A stretch of 64,000 bases of DNA, from NCBI RefSeq assembly GCF_011493005.1, contig NZ_CP049159.1, positions 496,001-560,000 on the forward strand. Direction: 5' to 3'. Shown here in pieces: positions 16,957-25,799 of the stretch. The stretch is from Caballeronia sp. SBC1. GTDB lineage: Bacteria > Pseudomonadota > Gammaproteobacteria > Burkholderiales > Burkholderiaceae. The translations under genes and the position numbers were made by a program. The notes under the pieces were generated by a model. The model was not told where the DNA came from. It worked only from the letters and a program-made list of their open reading frames with translations, and searched no databases. Every line of letters starts with the position of its first letter. The first letter of the stretch is position 1.

Positions 16957-17277
16957 TCAGTAGGCGCCGAAAATCCGGTCGAGCGCGGCCAAGATGGCGT
17001 CGCGCTGATCCGCAAGAGAACCAATGCGCCTGCCGAGTGCGTTCAACGGAACGGCACTCATGGCGGGCGTATCGAGGAAGTAGTACTCGCCGTTAATCTC
17101 GAAGACCGGAAGCAAGTCGGACGGTTTGCCTGAGAACCCGAGGTCCGGGGTAGGTCGCAGAGGAATCACGATGCGCGTCGGCAATATTCCGACATGCGTG
17201 CTCTGCACGTCGAGCAGGTATGGCGCAAGGCGCCGCGTTTCATTGTCGGGGTTACCGTAGAGATCAAAACGCGCCAT
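16957..17277 (-). CDS. ccdB: CcdB-family toxin
   Basis: A 106-residue CcdB-like toxin, a family that poisons DNA gyrase when the antitoxin is lost. Supporting segments are MARFDLYGNPDNETRRLAPY, LDVQSTHVGILPTRIVIPL and the C-terminal LGRRIGSLADQRDAILAALDRIFGAY, whose final helix is the gyrase-contacting part in known CcdB. Its ATG overlaps the ccdA stop by one base (TAATG), implying translational coupling. It acts as a plasmid-maintenance (addiction) system, in line with the partition genes at the left end. Confidence 0.92.
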   Translation of the reverse strand: MARFDLYGNPDNETRRLAPYLLDVQSTHVGILPTRIVIPLRPTPDLGFSGKPSDLLPVFEINGEYYFLDTPAMSAVPLNALGRRIGSLADQRDAILAALDRIFGAY

Positions 17278-17519
17278 TAAAACGTCCGGTACTTCGCAAG
17301 CGGCAGCCCGTCGCGTTCAACCATGGCCGTGTATGCCGCGACCAACTCGGCATTGTCGTCGGCCCAACGACGCGCCTCGGTTTCCTGGATTTCTTCGCGC
17401 ACACCACGCTCACTCGCGCGCGAAAGGTTGATCCCGAGCTCCTTTGCCCGATCCAGGACTTCAGGCGGCAGCGTGACATTCGTGGACTTGCGCGCCCGGA
17501 CTTCGAGTGCCTTACCCAT
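17277..17519 (-). CDS. ccdA: CcdA-family antitoxin
   Basis: The 80-residue antitoxin starts MGKALEVRARKSTNVTLPPE, a ribbon-helix-helix DNA-binding region, and continues with VLDRAKELGINLSRASERGV. It ends in an acidic, disordered-type toxin-binding tail (EARRWADDNAELVAAYTAMV). The start at 17519 gives the usual length. A longer frame to 17561 would run through the operator-like repeats. CcdA and CcdB together normally repress their own promoter. Confidence 0.92.
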   Translation of the reverse strand: MGKALEVRARKSTNVTLPPEVLDRAKELGINLSRASERGVREEIQETEARRWADDNAELVAAYTAMVERDGLPLAKYRTF

Positions 17520-17541
17520 GTGTATATCCCTGTTGGAAAAC

Positions 17542-17561
17542 ATGTGCATTGTAGTCCACAT
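17542..17561. promoter_or_regulatory. ccdAB operator candidate
   Basis: ATGTG (17542-17546) and CACAT (17557-17561) form an inverted repeat, with further overlapping ATGCAT repeats to about 17568. It lies 22-50 bp upstream of ccdA, where the ribbon-helix-helix antitoxin is expected to bind. Confidence 0.4.
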
Positions 17562-17710
17562 GCATGATGATCGCTAACAGGAAATCTTCCTCCGAGCGAG
17601 CCGGTGCAAGGCCACGGAGTAGACGCCTTCGCGACAATGGCGGGAGGACGGCCAGAATTGTCCCGAAGTATTCGGCGCTCTTCCACGGCGGCCGGATAGC
17701 CATCATTTGT

Positions 17711-17905
17711 TCAAGCCCCGGGTTCGGGTTTCTGCTGCATCAGAAGAGGGACGAACTGCCGAAATGTCTCGTGGTCCGGCTCGAACAGCAACTGATCGGA
17801 GGCGGCGTCAGTAGCAGAAGTTTTTAATTCCATTACTAAAATCGTCTGACTGCCGGGGTGGGCTGACGTGGCCGCACTGAGACGGTTCAGTGGTTTCAAT
17901 GTCAT
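17711..17905 (-). CDS. Doubtful small hypothetical protein
   Basis: The 64-codon frame gives MTLKPLNRLSAATSAHPGSQ followed by a well-formed SDQLLFEPDHETFRQFVPLL stretch. The composition is protein-like, but no ribosome binding site precedes the ATG and no family was recognised. It is divergent from the gene at 18169. Confidence 0.35.
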   Translation of the reverse strand: MTLKPLNRLSAATSAHPGSQTILVMELKTSATDAASDQLLFEPDHETFRQFVPLLMQQKPEPGA

Positions 17906-18168
17906 GAATCAAAACCAAAAACATGCTTTCAGGCACAGCGTCCTGCCGCAGTCGGAGACGACGCAATTCGCGACGCCCGGCATCTGCTCAATTGAGACAT
18001 TTTTGCAACACTCCAGATCTTAATGCACAGATCGGCATCGCTTTACGCTGAACTTTGTTATGTTTAGATGGAAGCTGTAAACGAAAAGATTCCAATCGCT
18101 CAGATGCGGTCGATTGCTGTCTAGGCGCAAGCGATCGGACATAAAGCGACGCGACCGGAGAGATCACT

Positions 18169-18447
18169 ATGTTGCGATGGATAGCGAGCTGGGCGGCACG
18201 TTACGCACCGACTGTGGAGCAGCAGGCGCAAAAGGCGTTGCCGGAACTACGTCTCGAGCTCTTTCAAGCCGAGCAACGAATTCTTGACGCACAAGTACAC
18301 GCGGACTACTACCGCGCGCGATTAGCATTTTGCGAGTCGGTGCTGAAAATCGGCATCGAGCAGGTGAGCGACAAGCGAAAGGAGCCGGAAATGGCAGTTG
18401 CGACATTGCGCAGCGGCCCTAAGCTAACAGCAGCGCAATCAGCGTAA
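18169..18447 (+). CDS. Small coiled-coil hypothetical protein
   Basis: The 92-residue protein starts MLRWIASWAARYAPTVEQQA. Its middle part (LPELRLELFQAEQRILDAQVH) is a continuous charged helix likely to form a coiled coil, and the C-terminus is basic. GGAGAG a few bases before ATG 18169 supports translation. Function is unknown. Confidence 0.6.
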   Translation: MLRWIASWAARYAPTVEQQAQKALPELRLELFQAEQRILDAQVHADYYRARLAFCESVLKIGIEQVSDKRKEPEMAVATLRSGPKLTAAQSA

Positions 18448-18482
18448 GTAATCGGCGTGAGTGTCAGCGCGCTGCCTGAAAC

Positions 18483-18853
18483 TCACCGCAGTTTGTTTTT
18501 GAGCGCTGTAGCTGAGCGGGTGAAGTGCAGCATCAATTTCGCGTTGACGTCCGCGTGGAATCCAACGTCTGCGATGGCCTTCTTCATACACGTAAGCCAT
18601 GCTTCAACTTCAGCGGGACCAATCCGAAGGTGTTCAGGTATGACTCGCATATTTGCATGCCCCATCTTTTCAAGGTAGTACTGAGGATAACAAAATAATC
18701 CAGGCAGGAATTTAAATCGGGCCGAATGGACGTGGTTGATGCCGAACTCCTTCAGATGAAGTGCATGAATGGTTGCGCCATCTGGAGCGGTTTCGATGAT
18801 GTCATAGCCGTTCGAGCGTCTCGTCGCCGCTGATCGTCTGATAAACCGTTACC
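18483..18853 (-). pseudogene. Truncated haemoglobin (group 2-type globin) pseudogene
   Basis: The C-terminal two thirds of a bacterial truncated haemoglobin can be read: EFGINHVHSARFKFLPGL, then YPQYYLEKMGHANMRVIPEH, then GPAEVEAWLTCMKKAIADVG. Upstream, ISGDETLER lies in another frame just before YDIIETAPDG, so the segment that normally joins them is deleted with a frameshift near 18810. No intact start remains. Intact relatives bind oxygen or NO through a haem. It overlaps the DUF447 remnant by a few bases. Confidence 0.75.
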
Positions 18854-19060
18854 GCAGATCTGTCACGCAGCCGCCGAAGACGCGTACGTCAGTCGTGAAA
18901 TTCACGACTGCGCAACCGGCCGCGACGATGTTGTCATAGGTGGCCGATGGCAGGAACGGCATCAGGATCACATTGCCGTCCTCGAAGCGCACGCTATTGG
19001 CGCGATGTGCGACGCGTCATGTTTCGATTCCGTGACCACGGCAGTTTCGTGGATCACATA
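18849..19060 (-). pseudogene. DUF447-family protein remnant
   Basis: The readable parts are IHETAVVTESKHDASHIAP and, after a frameshift, VRFEDGNVILMPFLPSATYD and VVNFTTDVRVFGGCVTDLR ending at a TAA at 18849. These blocks (HIAP, LMPF.PSATYDN, VNFTxDVR) fit the DUF447 flavin-reductase-like family, often found with methanopterin-dependent C1 metabolism. Frameshift and missing parts show it is dead. Confidence 0.6.
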
Positions 19061-19124
19061 GCCCGTCCGGCCGAGATCCTTTTAAATATGGATACCTTAT
19101 TAATGTAATAACGTCACTCCAAAC

Positions 19125-19223
19125 GGATGGCGGTGCGATGTTCTTGAGCCCGAGAGCGCACAGGTCGGGCTGCCCCTTGCGAATGCGATGCATCAACTCG
19201 ATGCCTGAAATCGTGGTCGCGAC
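19125..19223 (-). pseudogene. IS6-family transposase, C-terminal remnant
   Basis: The reverse strand reads ATTISGIELMHRIRKGQPDL, the conserved end of IS6/IS15-type DDE transposases. The sequence continues without the rest of the gene on either side. No terminal repeats were identified. Confidence 0.6.
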
Positions 19224-19371
19224 ACCTCAGATGATTGCGACGACCCCAGCCGTTGAAGGTCGCTATCCCGCTAGCTGTGTTAGTTAGTTATGCTAGCGCC
19301 CCGAGTCAATCGATTGGTTCAGTGCTAGTCTGAAGATCGGGATTTTCCCCAGTCTTGGGAGAAGGGAGAAC

Positions 19372-19533
19372 ATGATGCCATCAGACCCTACCGCAAATCC
19401 TGCCGCGCCATCGGCGACCCGAGATAAGCCGGTCCCTGCTTCGACGCCGCAGAACAAACCACCAGTTCCAGACGCCGATAAAGCCGAGCCGGCACCGCAT
19501 GAGCGCCCGCCGGTCCGGTCAGACGACAACTGA
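19372..19533 (+). CDS. Small proline-rich hypothetical protein
   Basis: The 53-residue product MMPSDPTANPAAPSATRDKP is followed by a Pro/Ala/Lys-rich, probably disordered chain ending RPPVRSDDN. GGGAGAAGGGAG directly before the ATG is a strong ribosome binding site; the ATG at 19375 is an equally good start. No function is known. Confidence 0.55.
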   Translation: MMPSDPTANPAAPSATRDKPVPASTPQNKPPVPDADKAEPAPHERPPVRSDDN

Positions 19534-19749
19534 CTTTCCTTTTTCTGGTTATCAAACTAAATACTTCATCTCTAGGGCTGCCTTGGCTCTGACTCGTAAG
19601 TAGTTTCGATGAGTTGTCGATGATTTTGTCGGGGCGTACCGTGAAGCCGTTGTGCGACTGTGCGGCAGCGGTGAGGACCCCGGCCGATTTCGACATGAAC
19701 TGCCGGCCCTGTTGCCCGGCACGTTCGTTTTGCCGGAGGCGGCAGCATC

Positions 19750-20193
19750 ATGGCTCACCGCGTCTATTTCGACAGCACCGATGACTTCATCATGTGGCGG
19801 CCCATCGATGCGATTAATCCGGTTTCGACACCCCGAGTCCTGGTGGTCGACGACTATCCTGTAGGAGCAGATGCCCTGCAATTGCTATTAGAGCAAAACG
19901 GGTTTGAGGCTCGAACAGTCAATGACGCGCGGCTGGCGTGTGCGGTTGCAGAGGAATGGCTGCCCTTCGCTGTGGTAGTAGACGTTGCGATGCCCGGGAT
20001 GACGGGGCTGGAACTCGCGCGCCGGCTCCGGGCAGGGGCGCTCACTTGCGAAATGCTGCTTGTCGCCTTCACCGCGCGGACTTCGCAGGCGGACCGGACC
20101 CGGGCACTCGAAGCCGGCTTCGATGTCCACTGCGCAAAGCCACTCACACCTAGCCGATTACTGACGGTGCTCGCGTCCGTCGTCAGCAGGTGA
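19750..20193 (+). CDS. Stand-alone response regulator receiver protein
   Basis: The product, about 147 residues, holds only a CheY-like receiver domain (about residues 27-145): the acidic pair in VLVVDDYPVG, the phospho-acceptor Asp in FAVVVDVAMPGMTG, and the lysine in VHCAKPLTPSRL. There is no output domain, so it should act through protein contacts or as a phosphate sink. GGAGG shortly before ATG 19750 supports the start. No sensor kinase gene is adjacent. Confidence 0.85.
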   Translation: MAHRVYFDSTDDFIMWRPIDAINPVSTPRVLVVDDYPVGADALQLLLEQNGFEARTVNDARLACAVAEEWLPFAVVVDVAMPGMTGLELARRLRAGALTCEMLLVAFTARTSQADRTRALEAGFDVHCAKPLTPSRLLTVLASVVSR

Positions 20194-20692
20194 TCGGGCC
20201 GTTCAATGCTGTGGTCGATGAGCGTATTTCCGGGTTTGCTGTCAGCCCTTCAAAAGCACCACAGGCCATTGCAGTCGTGGACATTCGAATCTCTCCGACG
20301 CTACCGACGAATACACGATGCTTGGTCCAATACCCGGAGGCGGATATATACGCCAGTCTTTCCGTCCGTGATGAAAGAAAGTCAGCGAAAAGAAACCTGC
20401 CGTGAGAGGGGCGCGAACACGGACATACCGACAGGCGCCGGGATAGACGTGGCCGAAGTGCGACATGTGAGCCCCACTGTCGGCTTCAAACCACCTGCTA
20501 ACCTCATGGCGAAGAGGCGATTGATGATCTTTGGACATGTTCTGTCTCGGCAACTGGCGTCGCAGCCACGCGACATTTCGACCTGAGAAAGCACATTAAC
20601 TTTAGGACACAAACCCATTATTTGCAAAGGTTTATCGAAATCCCCATCGCCAAAGCATCATCGGTGTCGCGATTCATGGCATCCGTTGCACT
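20194..20692. other. Region without a convincing gene
   Basis: An open plus-strand frame at 20206-20586 lacks a start signal and resembles no family. No regulatory element stands out. Confidence 0.4.
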
Positions 20693-20971
20693 TCAGCGGA
20701 TGGACGATGGATGACGTGCGAGCGCGGTCACCTGCATCGTCACATACGGAAACAACGGCAGACCTGAGAGGATGGTATGCAGTTCGTCGTGCGAGTCGAC
20801 ATCGAAGATGCTGTAGTTCGCATACTCACCGACCACGCGATGCAGCTGCTGCCACTTGCCTTGCTGCTGAAGCTCTTGCGAGTACGCTTTCTCGCGAGCC
20901 TTTATTTCATCGGCTCGGGCAGCGGGCATGTCGTGGGGCAGATGTACGTCCATTCTTACGAGATAAAGCAT
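20693..20971 (-). CDS. catC: Muconolactone delta-isomerase
   Basis: CatC converts muconolactone to 3-oxoadipate enol-lactone, the third step of the catechol branch of the beta-ketoadipate pathway. The 92-residue product starts MLYLVRMDVHLPHDMPAARA and contains KAREKAYSQELQQQGKW and IFDVDSHDELHTILSGLPLF, all typical of the family; length is normal. An upstream in-frame ATG at 21016 would add a non-conserved leader. It lies downstream of catB in the same direction, about 90 bp after its stop, so the two are probably co-transcribed. Confidence 0.93.
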   Translation of the reverse strand: MLYLVRMDVHLPHDMPAARADEIKAREKAYSQELQQQGKWQQLHRVVGEYANYSIFDVDSHDELHTILSGLPLFPYVTMQVTALARHPSSIR

Positions 20972-21063
20972 AGGTCTCTCAATCAAAAAGTAGGGGTCTC
21001 TCAGGTCCACCGGCACAACAATTGGAATGGGTCGATGTTGCTGGTGCCGGGTTGACGGTGCAC

Positions 21064-22191
21064 TCAGATATTTTTGTCGCGACGGTAAAAGGCGAGCTTC
21101 TCTTCATCGATATGCAGGCCCAGGCCCGGTCCCTCTGGCATATGAAGGTCGAAGTCCCGGTATTGAGGTCGCGCGGTGACGATGTCGTCTTTCAACAAGA
21201 GCGGTCCGAACAGCTCTGTACCCCAGGCAAGTTGTGGAAGAGCCGCGAATCCGTGTGCCGATGCAATCGACCCAATGCTGCCTTCAAGCATCGTGCCGCC
21301 ATACAGGGACACGCCAGCTGCATCCGCGATGGCGGCTGTCCGCAACATTGCGTAGATGCCACCGGACTTCGCAATCTTCAATGCAAACACGTCCGCGCAT
21401 GCCCCGCGCACGAGTTCAAGGGCGTCCTCCGGGCCTGTCACGGCTTCGTCCGCCATGATGGGCACGATGAACCGCGCTGCAAGTCTGGCGAGTGCTCCGC
21501 GCTGCTCTCGGGGAGTGGGTTGCTCGATGAGGTCAATGCCAGCAGCTTCGAGCGCTTCGATTCCTAGCGCCGCGTCTACCTCATTCCATGCCTGATTCAC
21601 GTCTACCGTGACCTTGGCGCGCTCGCCAAGCGCGGTTTTGATCTTCGATACGTGCGCTACGTCATCACGAACGCTACGCCGGCCAATCTTCAGTTTGAAA
21701 GTATTGTGGCGACGTTCACCGAGAAGCATCTCCGCTTCCTCTATGTCTCGTTGGGTGTCCCCACTGGCGAGCGTCCAAAGGACTGGAAGTGTCTTGCGGA
21801 CAGCGCCGCCAAGAAGCGTTGAAACCGGGACGCCCAGGCGCTTGCCCTGAGCGTCCAGGAGAGCCGTTTCAATTCCGCACTTGGCAAACCGGTTTCCCCG
21901 AGCAACTTTGTTCAGCTTAAGCATTGCGTCGTTGATGTTGGTCGCATCGTGCCCGACAATTGCGGGTGCAAGGTAAGTGTCGATGGTCAGCTTGATGCCT
22001 TCGGGGCTCTCTTCGCCGTACGACAGACCGCCGATCGTGGTGGCCTCGCCAATACCTTCAATGCCATCGCTCGAGCGCAGACGGACAATAACCAGGGTTT
22101 GTTGTTGCATCGTCGCCATTGCCAGCTGATGCGCGCGAATGGTCGGGAGGTCTACGAGAATCGCTTCGACGTTGGTGATTTGGGCGTTCAT
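21064..22191 (-). CDS. catB: Muconate cycloisomerase
   Basis: CatB is the Mn-dependent enolase-superfamily enzyme that turns cis,cis-muconate into muconolactone. The 375-residue protein starts MNAQITNVEAILVDLPTIRA and has the catalytic lysine region FKLKIGRR, metal ligands in VTVDVNQAWNE, DLIEQPTPRE and IMADEAVTG, and the second lysine in FALKIAKSGG. The start at 22191 matches the family; an upstream frame to 22293 would run through the CatR-type palindrome. It lies between catR and catC on the same strand and should be induced by CatR with muconate. Confidence 0.93.
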   Translation of the reverse strand: MNAQITNVEAILVDLPTIRAHQLAMATMQQQTLVIVRLRSSDGIEGIGEATTIGGLSYGEESPEGIKLTIDTYLAPAIVGHDATNINDAMLKLNKVARGNRFAKCGIETALLDAQGKRLGVPVSTLLGGAVRKTLPVLWTLASGDTQRDIEEAEMLLGERRHNTFKLKIGRRSVRDDVAHVSKIKTALGERAKVTVDVNQAWNEVDAALGIEALEAAGIDLIEQPTPREQRGALARLAARFIVPIMADEAVTGPEDALELVRGACADVFALKIAKSGGIYAMLRTAAIADAAGVSLYGGTMLEGSIGSIASAHGFAALPQLAWGTELFGPLLLKDDIVTARPQYRDFDLHMPEGPGLGLHIDEEKLAFYRRDKNI

Positions 22192-22267
22192 ACCTGGAGT
22201 GGCGGAGTTGATGAGTTGGCGAAGTATTGCGCGCCCAGGAATCGCCTGTCCAACACCATCGACGTCT

Positions 22268-22294
22268 AGTGTCATACCTTCGAGGTATGACACT
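22268..22294. promoter_or_regulatory. CatR recognition site upstream of catB
   Basis: Perfect 12-bp arms with a 3-bp centre (AGTGTCATACCT, TCG, AGGTATGACACT). The core ATACCTTCGAGGTAT fits the ATAC-N7-GTAT rule described for CatR/ClcR-type sites. It lies between the catR stop and the catB start. Confidence 0.75.
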
Positions 22295-22296
22295 TA

Positions 22297-23220
22297 TCAC
22301 CGACCGCCATCTATACGGGGTGCATACGATATCTTTTCCTCTACATAAAGCCGATAGATAAGTTCAAGCATTTCTCGAATGTCGCGCGACTCGTCGAGCA
22401 TGCGCATGCTCATGATGATGGGGGAAACCAGGGTGGGATCGTCCAGTTCCTTGTAGCTGACATCGTCTCGCTTAAGGCCGTACACGCTGCTCGGAACGAC
22501 AGAAATTCCTTCCCCCGCTGCGACGAGACCCAGCGCAATCTGCAACTCCCGTACTTCATATATCCGGCGAGGCTTGAGACCACGGTCTTGAAATGCTGAA
22601 AGCACCTGGTCTGCATAACTGGGTCGTGGCGACTTGGGAAAGATGATCAGGGTTTCGTTGATCAGGTCGCTGAGGGCGAGAATGGGTTTGGCGAGTGAGA
22701 GTGGATGACCTTCCGGCAGGGCAACAATCATCTTCTCCTCGCGAAGAATCACCCGGCGGATGTTCACGTCCTCATGTCGAATACGGCCGAACCCCACGTC
22801 AATCTGACCGTCTTTCAGCGCTCTGATCTGGTCCATCGTGGACATCTCGTGGAGGCTGAGTTCGACTGTGGGGTTCTCGTCGCGAAAGCGCCGGATGATT
22901 TTCGGCAGCATGCCGTACAACGTCGAACCCACAAAACCGACGGAGAGGCTGCGCTCGATGTTGCCCACGCGCCTCGTCATTGATTCGAGCTCGGCTGTCT
23001 GCGCCAGCAACTGCACGGCATGGGCATAGAAGAACTTACCCGTCTCCGTCAGCTTCAACGGGCGCGAGTCGCGCTGGAATAGCTGAACCTCAAGCGTCTC
23101 TTCAAGTTGCTGTATCGAACGGCTTAAGGGCGGTTGCGCCATGTGCAGCCGCTCTGCCGCGCGCGTGAAATTGCGTTCTTCGGCTACGGCGACGAAATAG
23201 CGAAGATGCCGCAGTTCCAT
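22297..23220 (-). CDS. catR: LysR-family activator of catechol genes
   Basis: A 307-residue LTTR of the CatR/CatM/BenM group. The DNA-binding domain is MELRHLRYFVAVAEERNFTR through AQPPLSRSIQQLEETL, followed by the effector domain (SVGFVGSTLYGMLP, then LSLHEMSTMDQ, then VDVGFGRI-type motifs). Proteins of this group respond to cis,cis-muconate and sometimes benzoate. It sits between catB and catA, divergent from catA-benABCD, with recognition-type palindromes on both sides. CatR is usually divergent from catB; here it is upstream on the same strand. Confidence 0.88.
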   Translation of the reverse strand: MELRHLRYFVAVAEERNFTRAAERLHMAQPPLSRSIQQLEETLEVQLFQRDSRPLKLTETGKFFYAHAVQLLAQTAELESMTRRVGNIERSLSVGFVGSTLYGMLPKIIRRFRDENPTVELSLHEMSTMDQIRALKDGQIDVGFGRIRHEDVNIRRVILREEKMIVALPEGHPLSLAKPILALSDLINETLIIFPKSPRPSYADQVLSAFQDRGLKPRRIYEVRELQIALGLVAAGEGISVVPSSVYGLKRDDVSYKELDDPTLVSPIIMSMRMLDESRDIREMLELIYRLYVEEKISYAPRIDGGR

Positions 23221-23224
23221 CTTG

Positions 23225-23239
23225 ATACCTCCCAGATAT
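23225..23239. promoter_or_regulatory. Second CatR-type site, catR/catA intergenic region
   Basis: ATACCTCCCAGATAT matches ATAC-N7-GTAT with one mismatch and begins 5 bp upstream of the catR ATG. It could serve catR autorepression and activation of catA-ben on the other strand. Confidence 0.45.
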
Positions 23240-23394
23240 AGACCAATACTAAATCAGTGTTGGACGGGGCTTTCTAGCGTCCATTATTCTCCACTTACAC
23301 CTGTTTCAGCGCCAAATTATACCTTCTGAGCATATCCAGGGCAGTGCTGAATCCAGGGTTAACCCCAGCAAAAATAGAGAGTTCAGGAGCAGAC

Positions 23395-24327
23395 ATGAGC
23401 GTGAAAGTGTTCGATACGAACGAAGTGGAAGACTTGCTGAAGGCCGCTGCCAACCTCGGAAGCCAGGACGGCAATCCTCGCGCCCGGCAGATTGTCCATC
23501 GCCTGCTGAGCGATCTGTTCAAGGCTATCGACGACCTTGACATGACGCCCGATGAAATCTGGGCCGGCGTCCACTATTTCAACAAGCTCGGGCAGGACGG
23601 CGAAGCGGCGTTGCTTGCCGCTGGCCTCGGTCTGGAGAAGTATCTCGACATTCGCATGGACGCCGCGGACAAGGAGGCCGAGATTGGTGGCACGCCGCGT
23701 ACCATCGAAGGTCCGCTGTATGTGGCCGGTGCGCCGGTGAGCGATGGCGTGTCCAGAATTGACATCAACCCGGACCCGGACGCAGGCCCGCTGGTCATCC
23801 GCGGCACGGTCACTGGCCCGGATGGCAAGCCCGTTGCAGGTGCGGTGGTCGAATGCTGGCACGCGAATTCAAAAGGCTTCTATTCGCACTTTGACCCGAC
23901 GGGCGCGCAGAGCGAGTTCAATTTGCGCGGTGCGGTCAGGACCGGCGTCGACGGCAAGTACGAATTTCGTACGCTGATGCCAGTGGGCTACGGCTGCCCG
24001 CCGCAGGGCGCGACCCAGCAACTGTTGAACGTGCTCGCGCGCCATGGCAACCGTCCGGCGCATGTGCACTTCTTTGTCACCAGCGATAAACACCGCAAGT
24101 TGACGACGCAAATCAATATTGAGGGCGACCCGTTGATTTGGGACGACTTCGCCTACGCCACGCGCGAGGATTTGATTCCGCACGTGCTCGAGAAGACCGG
24201 CGGCACTGCGCTGGGCATGAAGGCCGATACGTACAAGGACATCGAGTTCAACATCGAGTTGACCCCGCTGGTTCAGGGCAAGGATAACCAGGTTGTTCAT
24301 CGCCTGCGTGCGTCAGCTACGGCCTGA
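23395..24327 (+). CDS. catA: Catechol 1,2-dioxygenase
   Basis: An intradiol Fe(III) dioxygenase that opens catechol to cis,cis-muconate. The 310-residue protein has an N-terminal helical dimerisation region and the four iron ligands in context: Tyr in GPLYVAGAP, Tyr in LMPVGYGCP, and both His in RPAHVHFF. VECWHANSKGFYSHFDP is a family block. ATG 23395 has AGGAG a few bases upstream and gives the usual MSVKVFDTNEV start; the in-frame ATG at 23344 is less likely. It is the first gene of the catA-benABCD run. Confidence 0.93.
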   Translation: MSVKVFDTNEVEDLLKAAANLGSQDGNPRARQIVHRLLSDLFKAIDDLDMTPDEIWAGVHYFNKLGQDGEAALLAAGLGLEKYLDIRMDAADKEAEIGGTPRTIEGPLYVAGAPVSDGVSRIDINPDPDAGPLVIRGTVTGPDGKPVAGAVVECWHANSKGFYSHFDPTGAQSEFNLRGAVRTGVDGKYEFRTLMPVGYGCPPQGATQQLLNVLARHGNRPAHVHFFVTSDKHRKLTTQINIEGDPLIWDDFAYATREDLIPHVLEKTGGTALGMKADTYKDIEFNIELTPLVQGKDNQVVHRLRASATA

Positions 24328-24335
24328 CCGCTAAA

Positions 24336-24367
24336 AGCGGCTGCTACATCGCACCACTGCAGCCGCT
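24336..24367. terminator. Hairpin between catA and benA
   Basis: Perfect 9-bp arms AGCGGCTGC (24336-24344) and GCAGCCGCT (24359-24367), starting 8 bp after the catA stop. No T-run follows, so it is more likely an mRNA-processing or partial attenuation structure than a full terminator. Confidence 0.45.
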
Positions 24368-24440
24368 CAATTCTCCGCAAGAATCTTTCGACACCAATAC
24401 GCGTGCTCCATAGCTTTGGGCACGCGTAGGGAGAGCACTC

Positions 24441-25799
24441 ATGTCTGCAATTATCGACAAACCTTCACAGCTGGATGAACTGCTGCAAACCGCTGTTCAG
24501 GATGATAAGCAGAGCGGTGTATTTCGCTGCCGACGCGATATCTTCACCAACGCCGATTTGTTCGAACTCGAGATGAAACACATCTTCGAGAGCAACTGGG
24601 TGTACCTGGCGCACGAAAGCCAGATCCCCAACAACAACGATTACTACACTACCTGGATCGGCCGCCAGCCTGTAGTGGTGACTCGCGACAAAAGCGGTGA
24701 ACTGCACGCCGTTATTAACGCCTGTGCGCACAAGGGCGCGATGCTGTGCCGGAAGAAGCATGGCAACAAGGGCACCTTCACGTGCCCGTTCCACGGTTGG
24801 AGTTTCGCCAACACCGGCAAGCTGCTGAAAGTAAAGGATGCGAAGACCACGGAATATCCGGTGCAATTCAACACCAACGGCTCGCATGACCTGAAGAAAG
24901 TCGCGCGCTTTCAGAGCTATCGTGGTTTCCTTTTCGGCAGCCTTAACGCAGACGTACTGCCCCTGGAAGACTTCCTCGGTGAGACCAAGGTCATCATCGA
25001 CCAGATTGTCGACCAGGCCCCAAACGGACTGGAAGTGCTGCGCGGCAACTCCTCGTACATCTACGACGGCAACTGGAAGATGCAGATGGAAAATGGTTGC
25101 GACGGCTACCACGTCAGCACCGTGCACTGGAACTACGCCGCAACGATGGACCGGCGGAAGGTTGATGGCACCAAGGCGGTCGATGCGAACAGCTGGAGCA
25201 AATCGGTAGCCGGCGTGTACGGATTCGACCACGGCCACATTCTGTTGTGGACCAAGACAATGAATCCGGAAGTGCGACCGGTCTATCAATATCGCGAAGA
25301 AATCAAGGCACGCGTGGGCGAAGTCCAGGCGGATTTTATAGTCAACCAGACTCGCAACCTGTGCCTGTATCCGAACGTGTTCCTGATGGACCAGTTCAGC
25401 ACCCAGATTCGCGTGGTACGTCCCTTAAGCGTGGACCGGTCCGAAGTCAGCATTTTCTGCTTTGCTCCAAAAGGGGAGAGCGCAGCCGACCGGGCTACCC
25501 GCATCCGCCAATACGAAGATTTCTTCAACGTATCGGGAATGGGAACCGCAGACGATCTGGAAGAGTTCCGCGCTTGCCAGGCCGGCTATGCCGGCACCAC
25601 CGCGTTGTGGAACGACCTTTCGCGCGGCGCGCCGTTGTGGGTCGATGGCCCGGACGAGAATGCGAAGAGCATGGGTATCAAGCCGGTTATTTCGGGCGAG
25701 CGCAGCGAAGACGAGGGTCTGTTTGTGTGCCAGCACGAGTACTGGGTTCACGTGATGCGCGACGCTTTGAAGAAGGAACAAGAGGAGGCGCTGGCATGA
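24441..25799 (+). CDS. benA: Benzoate 1,2-dioxygenase, large (alpha) subunit
   Basis: The catalytic subunit of the Rieske non-haem iron dioxygenase that makes the cis-diol of benzoate. It has 452 residues. The Rieske [2Fe-2S] ligands are C95, H97, C115 and H118 (CAHKG, then CPFHGW). The mononuclear iron site lies in the [11 protein letters not shown] block, with two His in the D-x2-H-x4-H pattern. Length and ending are normal for BenA. Its stop overlaps the benB start (ATGA), so the subunits are translationally coupled. Confidence 0.94.
   Translation: MSAIIDKPSQLDELLQTAVQDDKQSGVFRCRRDIFTNADLFELEMKHIFESNWVYLAHESQIPNNNDYYTTWIGRQPVVVTRDKSGELHAVINACAHKGAMLCRKKHGNKGTFTCPFHGWSFANTGKLLKVKDAKTTEYPVQFNTNGSHDLKKVARFQSYRGFLFGSLNADVLPLEDFLGETKVIIDQIVDQAPNGLEVLRGNSSYIYDGNWKMQMENGCDGYHVSTVHWNYAATMDRRKVDGTKAVDANSWSKSVAGVYGFDHGHILLWTKTMNPEVRPVYQYREEIKARVGEVQADFIVNQTRNLCLYPNVFLMDQFSTQIRVVRPLSVDRSEVSIFCFAPKGESAADRATRIRQYEDFFNVSGMGTADDLEEFRACQAGYAGTTALWNDLSRGAPLWVDGPDENAKSMGIKPVISGERSEDEGLFVCQHEYWVHVMRDALKKEQEEALA

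Noticed and set aside
20206..20586. Plus-strand frame of 126 codons
   Set aside because: No ribosome binding site, mixed low-quality composition and no recognisable domain.
25247..25795. Open frame upstream of benB, in frame with it
   Set aside because: It lies inside benA in another frame; benB has its own ribosome binding site and overlapping ATG.
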